Assembly: GCA_023515795.1 (NCBI GenBank) | Contig: JALGPX010000045.1 | Span: 4,069 to 68,068 of the forward strand | Length of the DNA stretch: 64,000 nt | DNA from: Amoeboaphelidium occidentale | Lineage: Eukaryota; Aphelidiomycota; Aphelidea | Direction of reading: 5' to 3' | Made by a program: the position numbers and the translations under genes | Notes under the pieces: generated by a model | What the model was told of the DNA's origin: nothing | Seen by the model: the letters and a program-made list of their open reading frames with translations, nothing else | Database searches by the model: none | Shown here: positions 51,746 through 61,182 of the stretch, piece after piece | Layout: every line of letters begins with the position of its first letter | Numbering within the stretch: the stretch's first letter is position 1

Positions 51746-52666
51746 ATGACATTAAAACCGGAGCAGAAATTGCAGGTACGCACTAAAGATTCTTCAGGTG
51801 GTGGTGATGGCAAGCGTCCGAATCCTTTGGGCAAGTTTTTGCATTTGGCTGCTATTCAGCTGGAATCTATAGCAACACCTCTAGCTTCACCAAATACGCT
51901 GAAAGAATTTGATAGGGTTCGTGAAGAGTTGGTGCATGTTTCACCTGTTGAACGTCCAAATGTTGTCAAGGCTAGTCCTGTCAAAGAAGGCAAGAGATTG
52001 AATGAAGTAGCAAATGAACTAAGAAACATGAGTATCGATTCTCGACTACAAAAGGTTACAAAATCTCGCAGGAAATCACGACCAAAATCATGTCCATCTT
52101 CAATATCATTGAAGCGAACACATCCAGCACGACCAGAAACATTCCAACAAGTTGTTCTGTCAAAAGTTCAAATGGCATACTTTCTATCTTATCTAATTCA
52201 GGAAAGATGTTATGAAATGATATTGTTTTACATTGATACCACAACTTATGAATCTCAATACGCAGAGAGTTCTTTGAAAGAAGTCAAAAGAGCACTGCGA
52301 AGGATCAAGCACACATACTTTGATAGCAGCAGCTCACTTGAAGTTAATATCAGCATGCAAGGAAAACGTATCACTTTGGAGCGTATAAAACAGTGTATTC
52401 AAGAACACGAAAGGGTCAATAATAATGTCTTTGAGTTGGCAAAGAAGGAAGTATTGGCAAGTTTGGAAGATTCTTACAGAAAATTCAAACGTACTCCATT
52501 ATTTGAAAGAATGTGCAAAGAATTTAATGCGGAGAACCGTTATGATTTAGCTGCAAAGTGTTTGTGTGAATGTAATACAAAAGGTTCTGATGATGCAAAG
52601 GGTGTTATTGTGAAGTATTGTTCAAAGAAGTTAAATGTTGAAGTTGACAAATCTCTATTAAAATAA
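51746..52666 (+). CDS. RGS-domain protein
   Basis: A single-exon protein of 306 residues. The N-terminal 130 residues are basic and Ser/Pro-rich (KSRRKSRPKSCPSSIS). An RGS domain follows at about residues 140-265: AYFLSYLIQERCYEMILFYI, then SSSLEVNISMQGKRITLERI and VFELAKKEVLASLEDSYRKFKRTPLFERM, matching the F-x-FL, EINI, and F-A-V-x-x-x-ME-x-x-Y-x-RF elements of the fold. RGS proteins speed GTP hydrolysis by heterotrimeric G alpha subunits. The C-terminus is short and Cys-rich without a clear lipidation motif. The convergent NPP stop is 10 nt away. Confidence 0.85.
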   Translation: MTLKPEQKLQVRTKDSSGGGDGKRPNPLGKFLHLAAIQLESIATPLASPNTLKEFDRVREELVHVSPVERPNVVKASPVKEGKRLNEVANELRNMSIDSRLQKVTKSRRKSRPKSCPSSISLKRTHPARPETFQQVVLSKVQMAYFLSYLIQERCYEMILFYIDTTTYESQYAESSLKEVKRALRRIKHTYFDSSSSLEVNISMQGKRITLERIKQCIQEHERVNNNVFELAKKEVLASLEDSYRKFKRTPLFERMCKEFNAENRYDLAAKCLCECNTKGSDDAKGVIVKYCSKKLNVEVDKSLLK

Positions 52667-52676
52667 TATTTTTTGT

Positions 52677-54086
52677 TCACAGTTCGATCGCAGTATTAAA
52701 TGAAGGATGTAGCGGCAAAGTACCGTTGTTAGGCTCAGGAATAAAATCCAATAATTTCGCCAACAGATTGTAAACTTCGTAATTCTGGAATGGAGGAAGA
52801 CGTACTTGCTTCTTGAAATCAGGTCCTGATGCAATAAAAATAGCAGACATGTCTTCGTACTTGAATGGATCGTATCCATGTGTAGCTTTCAGAAGCTTGT
52901 CGCCGTCACGTGTCAGAAAGGAATAAGGTTCCTCTGCCACTAAAAGTATTGGCGCAATACGTCTGCTATCTGAGTATTTGTATTCCTTCGGTATTTCATC
53001 ATGTTTGTACACAGAGAAATGAGTATCGATTTTGGAGTATTCCTTCAGTTTCTTATATAACTCATCAGTTCCATTTGTGTTCTTTGGCCAAAGATGAATA
53101 ATAGGCGTCGAATCGAATACATTAACTTTGTTCATATCGATAACTTGATAAATTGGAATAACTTTCTTATCATCCAATGAAGTCATGCCGTGATCGCTCA
53201 CAATAATCACATTAGTTTTATCAGACCTTCCTAATTTCTTCAATCCATCAAATAATCGAGCAATAGCAACATCAGCTTTCGTTAAAGAGGCATTTAATGC
53301 TTGAGATGACACTCCCGTAGAATGACCAATAGAGTCTACCTCTGAAAAGTAAAGAGCAGCGAAATCTGGAACACGTTTCTGTTCGTACCAAGAGAGAACA
53401 AGGTCTACGCGGTCATTTGGTGTCATATTTGCTGCTTTAGGATAGTCCAACCAAATATCAGGTTGTCTGCCATTAATTGCAGCTTCAGAACCTGGCCAAA
53501 AGCACACAGCAGAGAATTTACCACTTTTGCTTACGCTATTCCAAACAGGCTCTCCATTCCACCATTTCCCATCAGAAGGAGGGCCTGGCAACCAAATAGC
53601 AAACGTATCGTTATAAACGGGATCCCAAAAGTGATTTCCGACCATTCCGTTAGCAGAGGGAACCAAACCAGTGACCATCGTGTAGTGATTAGGAAATGTT
53701 TTCGATGGGAACTGAGGGATCATACGTTCAGCTGATACTTCTTCGTCATAAAGTTTCCGAAGCGTTGGCGTTAACCCTCTGTTCAAATACTCAGGGCGAA
53801 ACCCGTCAATGGACACCAAAATAACAGATCGATTCGATGAATTATCGCTAGAATAAGTATCCTTATGTCCTAAAGAAGCCACGGAGATTATGATGGCCAT
53901 CGCAATAAGGGCAGATATCACAGCAGCGATAATGGCGATGGTCATTTTCTTCTTGTACTTTGATGTCTCTTGAGGTTCATGACTTTGGATTTGTCCCTCC
54001 AAATCTTCATATTCTGGTGTGAGCAGAAGTGGAGAATCATGTCCCGGCGTTTCTTGCGGGACCCTTATGGCAGAGTACGTTGTCAT
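52677..54086 (-). CDS. Ectonucleotide pyrophosphatase/phosphodiesterase (NPP family)
   Basis: An intron-free 469-residue type II membrane protein: a cytosolic tail of about 48 residues, one signal-anchor helix (IAIIAAVISALIAMAIIISV), then an extracytosolic alkaline-phosphatase-fold domain. Metal-site and catalytic residues are in SIDGFRPEYL, FPSKTFPNHYTMVTGLVPS (nucleophile Thr), YFSEVDSIGHSTG, VSDHGMTS and LKATHGYDP. Several N-x-S/T glycosylation sites are present. Relatives such as yeast Npp1 and Npp2 hydrolyse nucleotide phosphodiester and pyrophosphate bonds outside the cell, for example during phosphate starvation. The nuclease and SMB domains of animal ENPPs are absent, as expected for fungi. 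The start is the ATG at 54086. Confidence 0.92.
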   Translation of the reverse strand: MTTYSAIRVPQETPGHDSPLLLTPEYEDLEGQIQSHEPQETSKYKKKMTIAIIAAVISALIAMAIIISVASLGHKDTYSSDNSSNRSVILVSIDGFRPEYLNRGLTPTLRKLYDEEVSAERMIPQFPSKTFPNHYTMVTGLVPSANGMVGNHFWDPVYNDTFAIWLPGPPSDGKWWNGEPVWNSVSKSGKFSAVCFWPGSEAAINGRQPDIWLDYPKAANMTPNDRVDLVLSWYEQKRVPDFAALYFSEVDSIGHSTGVSSQALNASLTKADVAIARLFDGLKKLGRSDKTNVIIVSDHGMTSLDDKKVIPIYQVIDMNKVNVFDSTPIIHLWPKNTNGTDELYKKLKEYSKIDTHFSVYKHDEIPKEYKYSDSRRIAPILLVAEEPYSFLTRDGDKLLKATHGYDPFKYEDMSAIFIASGPDFKKQVRLPPFQNYEVYNLLAKLLDFIPEPNNGTLPLHPSFNTAIEL

Positions 54087-54506
54087 TCCGATATCCAGCG
54101 TAAGAGATCTTGGAGGTTCCTATTGATCGACTCAAAAAGGAAAATTCACCAAGCACGTGAAAACCGGGTAAACTGTTTCTAGTAGCGCCAATACTACAGC
54201 GACTTTAAGCCCAGAAGTTGGCAAAGGATGGTCCAATATAATGCATGTTCTGCATATACTGAGGAAGTGACACAAGTTGAAGTAGAGCAACTATGCAAAA
54301 GTGTAACCTTCCGCTCATAAGAGATGTCGCTTCATACAACTTTTAAATGGTTGAAACGCCGCGTTCTTTATTTAACCTTCGTAATTGACAATAGAGAAGC
54401 CTCATTTAGATTTTTAAATCTTGTTTCAGTTGGTTGCTACGGTAGAGGAGCACAAGATTTCCGTTTCAAGCACTTTATCAGGCATATCATAGAAAATATA
54501 GACAAT
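54087..54506. other. Divergent region between the NPP and TPR genes
   Basis: Holds the start regions of both genes. Positions 54324-54506 are open in the TPR gene's frame from an ATG at 54324, but the translation is basic and unlike the acidic protein that follows, and TTGTTTCAG at 54421 and GTTTCAAG near 54464 look like upstream elements. I therefore treat this part as leader sequence. Confidence 0.45.
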
Positions 54507-57500
54507 ATGGATGATCACGAAGAGTCATGGGATGAAGATTTCGAGCTTGAAGATGCTCACAGTAGCACAGGTCAATCGAATACATCTCTGACGATGCCTG
54601 GGAAGGAAGAATCATCGCAAGATTATCAATTGCCATCACTAGACGATGAGCTTAAAGATACTTTCGATGATGTTAGTCTATCAATACGACTGAGGACTAC
54701 ATCAGTCAATAATTTCACAAGAGACAATAGGAAAACTGTGGTAGGACTCGAAGCAGATCTATTCGAGAAGGAAGATTGGGATCAGGATATGGATATTGTC
54801 GGAGATGATATTGAAGGAAAGAAGTTGACATTATCTCGACCATCTATGGAGCTCAATTCATCACTGGTCGCTAAATCAGTTGAGAATCTTAGGGCTCTAG
54901 ATACAAAATTTGCATCACAGAATAATCTCTTGACCACAATGAACGAGGAAAAGGAGGATGATATGGAAGACTGGGACAAAGAAATGGGCTTTGAGGATAC
55001 TGCAGATCGGAAAGATTTGGTAAATGCTTTACAGAAGGAACTGAAAACGGCACCAGAGGTTGGCTTCGTTCAAGTTGGAACTGTTTCAATTCCTTCAAGT
55101 CATGTCTTGAACACCATAGAAGATGCCAATTACGTTATAAGGCTTCCAAAAGCCCCTCAGTTGTTCTCTATGAAGATGCATAATGGGACTAACAAAATAC
55201 CCGAGATTGAAGTTGAAAAGTGGATTCTAGCGGTCGTGGAAAAGCACGCACCGAAGCGAAACGTATTGGAAACAGAAGCGCAAATGGCCAAAGATTTGTC
55301 GTCAAAAGAACCATTCAGTTCCGACTGGTGTAAAGCGATTCTATTTGAGTATTTACAATTGTATCGCAAGAATTTGCAAGATAATTGTGAGTTACTATTG
55401 CTTAGCTTATTTGAAGAACTGGTATCATATACAGCTAAAAAGCCACTCACAAACAAAGAAGCTGACCTATTTGTGCGTTTACTGGCATATCATTTGAAGT
55501 GGAAATCTTTCGCGGCGATTCAATTCACGTCAAGTAAAGAATTTGAAGATCTCAAGAAAAAGAACCGATACTTCACATTAATGATAGAGATTATCCATCT
55601 TGAAGGAAAAGCTCATATGAGAGAAAGTCCTATAAACCAAATTGAATTGGAATACTCGTCATTATATCAAACTATATTATCAAAGAATAATGGCTTAAAC
55701 TCCAGCGAAGTTAATCTTTTGAAGCTAACTATCCTTGTTGATCTTCAATGCTTAAACTTTTCTTTGTCTCCATTGACAACTGATAGTTTACCTGGAAACA
55801 ATGATGCGGATTCTGATTTTGAATCAGAAATGGCTACAGTAATGCATGGACTTGCAATGACACATGATCCTGACTTCAGACTTAAGGAAATCAGCAAAAT
55901 CTATGATTTATTTCCAGCTTCATTTTTGAAAGCCAAAGCTGCTTACGTTCTAAGTTTGGTTTACTTTCATGAATTGGGTGATTCTCTTTTGTCTGAAAAA
56001 CTGGTCTTTGAATCCGTATTTATCCTTGATAACATAGCCTCAGAAGCTCAAAATGCACCGCCTATTCTTTCTACACTTGGCTATAATGCATTAAGACTAT
56101 TTGGAGAAGTTCTCGTAACTAATCAAAAAATTGCTTATGCGATCCCTTGTTTCGAAGCTGCATTACAGAATTTGTCTGTTAGAAACAAGAAAGTTTCATT
56201 CAACCAACTATCAAGTGTAGGATCTATTTGTCTAGAGGGCGGTCAACTGCAAAGATCGATCAAGTTTTACTACGATGCTCTTGTTCACGTTCAAAAGGAA
56301 CAGAAGATTAATGAAGCCGTTCACTTGGCCCTTATGCTAGCAGACCTTCTAGTTTGCGAAGGAAATATTGGAATAGTTGCAAAATTGATGAACGACACTG
56401 TCCAATATCTTCAAAATTTAATTCTTGATGCTGCGTCGAAAATCAGTTTGCTTGCTCTAGATGCAAGAGCCATGTCAAATATTTCTACGTCTATCGCCAA
56501 ACTACGTCTTCATATGGCTGATCTTTACTTAAAAGCTGGTTTAGTTGATAAGGCTGTTGTTCTTGTTGAAACTTGTGTTGAAGAAGGAACTGTCGGTGGA
56601 TATCTTTGGAAGGTTGTACTCTACTTGGCAAGATGTTATCAAGAAAAATCGTGGACGAAAGAATCATTGGAGTTGTTGAGATTATTCAAACATATTAAAT
56701 CCGATGAAAAAATTGATGCAATTCTTAATTCAATGGAACAATCAAGTAGTTTTGAGTTCCAGAGAGTTATGGTGAAAATCAAGGAGCAAATGCAGTTTTC
56801 ACTAGTTGTTGATGTGCAAGAGTTACAAGGAAAACTAGACTCGTACAAAGTTTTATCTCATTGTCTGGTGGATGCTGGAATGATACAGGAGGCCATCTTG
56901 GTGCATTCAAAATGGGCAGAAGAACCTGTAATGGATTTAAAACAGCAAGCTAAAATGTTGAGCTTCAAGGGTAAAATAATTGGCCGTTTTAGTTATCCTT
57001 CAGCAGACGTGGAGGCTTTGATGCAGATCAAAAGTAGCGGACTTAAGGGGACCTTATCCATGCTCCCAAAAATTACGAATCGAAGGTCATCAAGTAGTGT
57101 TAAAGACAAACAGAATGTATCAGAATCAAACGTTAGAACAAAGCAAATATCTCGACCAACTGAAATTGGCAAAACGGACGAACAAGTTGTATGCTCGTCT
57201 TATGTCGATTTTCAAAAGGCAGAACTTATATATCTTACTTTAGGGCTGAACGACAAAGCTATGAAATGCAAATTGAGGCGAATAAGCTGTATTGCAGACT
57301 TCATATTTAATGGTGTTGTTTTGAGCAAACAGGCAGTCAAGGATGTACTAGATAAGATAGATCAGACAGGTCTCTTGAGTAAGAACATGCTGCTAGATGA
57401 CCTCATTTTGCCAACTATTGAATGCGTCGAACATTTCGCACGAACAAAGTGCATTATTAGTTTAGCTCAGAGTTATATCGTTCTCTCAGAAATTTACAGA

Positions 57501-60316
57501 CTCAACGACAAAGCTGATCTTTCAGTTGCTTATTGGACTTGTTGCAGGGATCTACTTTGGAATTCAATCATTGATGGCTCTAGTTGTCCCCTTATAAATG
57601 AACTTCCGGAGAGCAAAGCATACACAATCAAAGGTGTTCTGAAACGATTAGCTCGCCACCTTATCGCCTCAAGAGACTATCATTTCCTAAAGGCAAACAT
57701 CATGGTCCTTGATGCATTCATTCAAGCAGATATTAGCTACAATTCAGTCGCCCGGTCTACTTTATCTGACACAATTATGCAAGGAAGAAGGAGAATGTCA
57801 AAAGGAATGAAGAGAAGTGAATCAAAGTCATCAAAAAATAATTCAGCTTTGGCTGCGGAAACGACTGATTTCGATTCTATCGGCTCCAAGTTGAGAGCTT
57901 CTAAATCTTCTTTACTGCATGCACCTCAGACAGACAACTTTCAAACTTATCCGCCGCCTTCATCATCAAAGTTTGGCTCGCGAGTACTTGATTTTAGATT
58001 ACCAGAAAACCTTGTATCATCTGCTATTACTGCGGATGGATCAAGTAGTCATTGTACAGAATCTGAAAGCCAAAGTATAGTTTCTTCAGAATCTGATGAT
58101 GTTAGATTCGATTCACATGGTTTGAACTCCAAGACGAATTCGAAGAATCATGCAGAAATAGCAAGGACTATAAACAACATACTGGGTCTTAGTTTATCAC
58201 GAAGCTTTACGTTAAAATTGTTTGAAAGAAAGTATTCTCTGGAGAAATTGTCTAATGAAATGCTGAGCAGTAACTTGAGTTCATGGCTTAACGAATTCGA
58301 TGTTTACCGCAGCATCAACTCCAAAATCTGGGCAAAGACAAACTCAAGAGTGGAGCAATCTCAAAAGTTTGGAAAGCAAAGCGTCTACTCTTTCGACGAT
58401 TTGGCAGAGGCAAGTAACTCTATTGACCATGTTCTTTACATTGTTCAATTGGATGATTTTATAGCATTTGTTTCACCGAAAATCGGTTTAATGACATGGC
58501 AAAGGTAAATGTTAGTCTGTCGTCAGCGTAATGTTTTAGAATGGTTCATCCACTTGCTTCTCAAAGTTCTTCAACGCTATCCAAGAGGGACAAAAGTGTA
58601 AGAGTAAGGATACCCGACTCAATGAGTGAAAATGGTGCGGGCGATTCTAACAAATCAGAGAAATCATTATGTCTGCGGATAAATTTTGCAAAAACGGATA
58701 CTTTTGCTATATTGGAAGTTTCTGCGAAGTCTACATTGCATGACTGTATCAAGTGTTTGTATAAAGCTCAACCTAAGAAGACTCTAGAGAAGACAGTATC
58801 CAGCAGCTCAACGAAATCTTTGAATGCTGCTCAAACAGAAAAGTTTTCAGGAAGCAAGAAAGATCTTTCTGTTGATTCCCAGAAAGAGCAGGAATTGATG
58901 CCCAAAGTCTTGGAAATGAGTCCGACTCTAAAGAAAATCCTAGAGAGTTCTGCTGATGCTCTTATACTCGCAAATGAACAGAATTGTTTTGCAAACCGAA
59001 TTAAGATAGGCGAAAAGATTGTTTTTGAGAAGCTTGATTTAAGCACAGATACAGCCATTAGTCAAACGTCTCTCATGGATGTGATACCGCGAAAAGGAGC
59101 AAGTCAAGAAACACCCTTTAACCTATTTTGGGTTCCGATCTACGATGTCACCACAGAATCTTTGATGAAAGAAGAATCTGCTTTACTAAGAAGACAGCAA
59201 GAATCCCAGTTTGTACTTCACATGCTGGAAGATACCAAAGATGATCTTGGTGAAAGTGGTAATCTTAGTTCAAGTAAATGGCAACAGACCATTCGAGACA
59301 TGAGACTACATACTTTTCCACGACTACAAGCAGCCCTTCTGCAATTATACTCTGAATCTGAAACGAAGTCTCCTACAACCCGGAAGGATAACAGGATGGA
59401 CAAAATGATAACTCCTTTAATTTGCTCCGTCGCTTACCAAGCATACCCGTGGGAGTTGATACTGAGAACTGGTCATATAATAAGAAGTTTCTCGATAACA
59501 GCAGCAGCATTTTCATCGTTGAATATAAACTCTGATGATTCTGCTTGGACCATGATGCCTCCGAAGAATCGCCTGAAAGAACACAAAGCAAGATTTTTAA
59601 CAGCTTATTATGGAGACGAGACAAGTCCATTCTTAAAGGCAGATAAGTCCAGAAAACATAAAGTTGGAATCGATGCCGTGAATCTATTGAATGGCAATCG
59701 ACTGATAAGAAAACCAATCTCTCAACAAGATCAATGTGTACAATACCCAATGCATTGTCCGCTTATATCACAGCCAAAGAAAATATCCTCATACAAGCGA
59801 CGATACAAATATTTTAAGTTTATTGATTTAACAACAGCTGATGCTCACAAAAATTCTCCCAGTTCTTTGGTGTCAGGTTATTCAAGTCAGTTTTATCCAG
59901 TTTTCTTTTTCACCCTGGGAGATCTTTACGAAATGAACAATTGGACCTTGGAAGCACTTCAGTCTAATACATGGTCCACGATTGTATTTGTTCCACCAGC
60001 ATTTTCAAAAGCTGTTGCTCTGAAACTGAAAGATTTGATGGATGATTCAAAAACTTACACGGTATCAAAGAAACACAACCAACCACTCAGCTCTTCAACG
60101 ACCTCTTCTACAACTACTTCAGCATCATTAGAACGGTCTAATTCTCGATCAATACACGATGATAGCAACTCTCAAGATGTCTCCACTCTGATCAATGATG
60201 GCTTAATGTCTAAGAAGGAGCAAATGTTTTGGCGATTGTACATGAGACAAGCAATACACGGCATAGAACAGTCACTTGATATACCGCTGCCATTATTCGA
60301 AACGCCATCATTTTGA
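54507..60316 (+). CDS. Very large TPR protein with acidic WD-type N-terminal motifs and a CHAT-like C-terminus
   Basis: Exons 54507-58504 and 58540-60316 (intron 35 nt, in phase) encode 1,924 residues. I cannot assign a family. The N-terminus has three acidic tryptophan motifs: ESWDEDFELED (residue 8), EDWDQDMDIVGDD (89) and EDWDKEMGFED (153), like those in Byr4/Bfa1-type GAP subunits. From about residue 270 to 1,130 it is helical with TPR-like repeats (IAYAIPCFEAALQNL, LQRSIKFYYDALVHV, LYLKAGLVDKAVVLVETC). A Ser-rich linker follows. Near residues 1,620-1,650, LICSVAYQAYPWELILRTGH is followed by IIRSFSITAAAF; the PWE..R..S pattern recalls CHAT/separase-type peptidase folds, but I see no convincing catalytic His/Cys pair. 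A longer start at the ATG at 54324 is possible. AATAAA is at 60326. Confidence 0.7.
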
Positions 60317-60325
60317 AATTACTGC

Positions 60326-60331
60326 AATAAA
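60326..60331 (+). terminator. AATAAA polyadenylation signal after the TPR gene
   Basis: AATAAA 9 nt after the stop and 24 nt before the next start codon. Confidence 0.5.
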
Positions 60332-60355
60332 AGCTTCAGCGTTTTTCTTTGTGAA

Positions 60356-61108
60356 ATGTTTCCCAACGATCTTGAACTCGACCTCGAGGATATTGATACA
60401 CTTGAAGTATCTGGATACACACAAAGAAAAGATTGCACAGGATGTCGGAGGCCTGAGAGCGTATGCTTATGCCAGTACTTTCCAAAAGAGAAGCTAAAGC
60501 TGAATACAAGAGTTGTCGTGATCAAGAGTCCGCAAGAGGAACGAAAGTCCAGACTCAACACCGTTAATTTGCTACAGAGAGTAATTGAATGCGATGTAAT
60601 AATTTCAAACAGCATATCAAAGCGGAATCCTGCATGGCAGAGTCTCAAAGCATTATCAGATGATCATAATATTCCGATGGCTGTGTTGTATCCAACAAAG
60701 AGGGCTGTTCCGTTGAAGGAATACGTTGAAAATGTCATACAGCCAATTCAAGAGAACATTAAGCCTGATGGTACCATCCCATCGTGTATTCTTTTCGTGC
60801 TGGATGCTACATGGTTGGTTGCGCCAAAGATGTACGGTAAAAGCACAGTGCTGCACGATCTTCCTGCAATATCCGTCAAAGTAGAACGTAGTTTAGGATA
60901 CACCAGAATACGAAAGGAACCGGATAATCGGCCCGACGGTGTATCAACTATGGAAGCGATAGCTGAATGCGTGCAACACTTGGAACCAGCAACTGGTAAT
61001 CGCATTGACGATTTGTATGATATCATTACTAAACCATTGGCAGAACTCATCAGACAGCAGATTGCCTATAAAGACGCACCGAAAGCGTCGGATGATGTGA
61101 ATGAATGA
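60356..61108 (+). CDS. DTW-domain tRNA-uridine aminocarboxypropyltransferase (DTWD2-like)
   Basis: A single-exon protein of 250 residues. The DTW domain is complete: an N-terminal Cys cluster CTGCRRPESVCLC, VVVIKSPQEERKSRLNT, the YPTKRAV stretch, the name-giving ILFVLDATWLVAPKM, and YTRIRKEPDNRPDGVSTMEA. Characterised members (TapT/DTWD1/DTWD2) transfer the aminocarboxypropyl group of S-adenosylmethionine to tRNA uridines, making acp3U. The D-x-TW motif keeps the key residues with Ala in the variable position. The position of the Cys cluster and the length favour DTWD2. The start ATG is 39 nt after the TPR stop. Confidence 0.9.
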   Translation: MFPNDLELDLEDIDTLEVSGYTQRKDCTGCRRPESVCLCQYFPKEKLKLNTRVVVIKSPQEERKSRLNTVNLLQRVIECDVIISNSISKRNPAWQSLKALSDDHNIPMAVLYPTKRAVPLKEYVENVIQPIQENIKPDGTIPSCILFVLDATWLVAPKMYGKSTVLHDLPAISVKVERSLGYTRIRKEPDNRPDGVSTMEAIAECVQHLEPATGNRIDDLYDIITKPLAELIRQQIAYKDAPKASDDVNE

Positions 61109-61182
61109 CGCACCAAAGTTTTCCCTTCTGAAACCGCACCTGTTCGTTTAAAAGAGCATCAGCCATAATAAATACACTAAAG

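Noticed and set aside
7903..54430. The TTGTTTCAAC motif as a spliced-leader trans-splice acceptor
   Set aside because: It lacks a consistent AG, and trans-splicing is not established in fungi. Also, TGAAAC inverse forms occur at similar places, so a promoter element is simpler.
54324..54506. N-terminal 61-residue extension of the TPR protein from the ATG at 54324
   Set aside because: The extension is basic and unlike the acidic protein start, and contains promoter-like TGTTTCAG and GTTTCAAG elements; kept only as a possibility.
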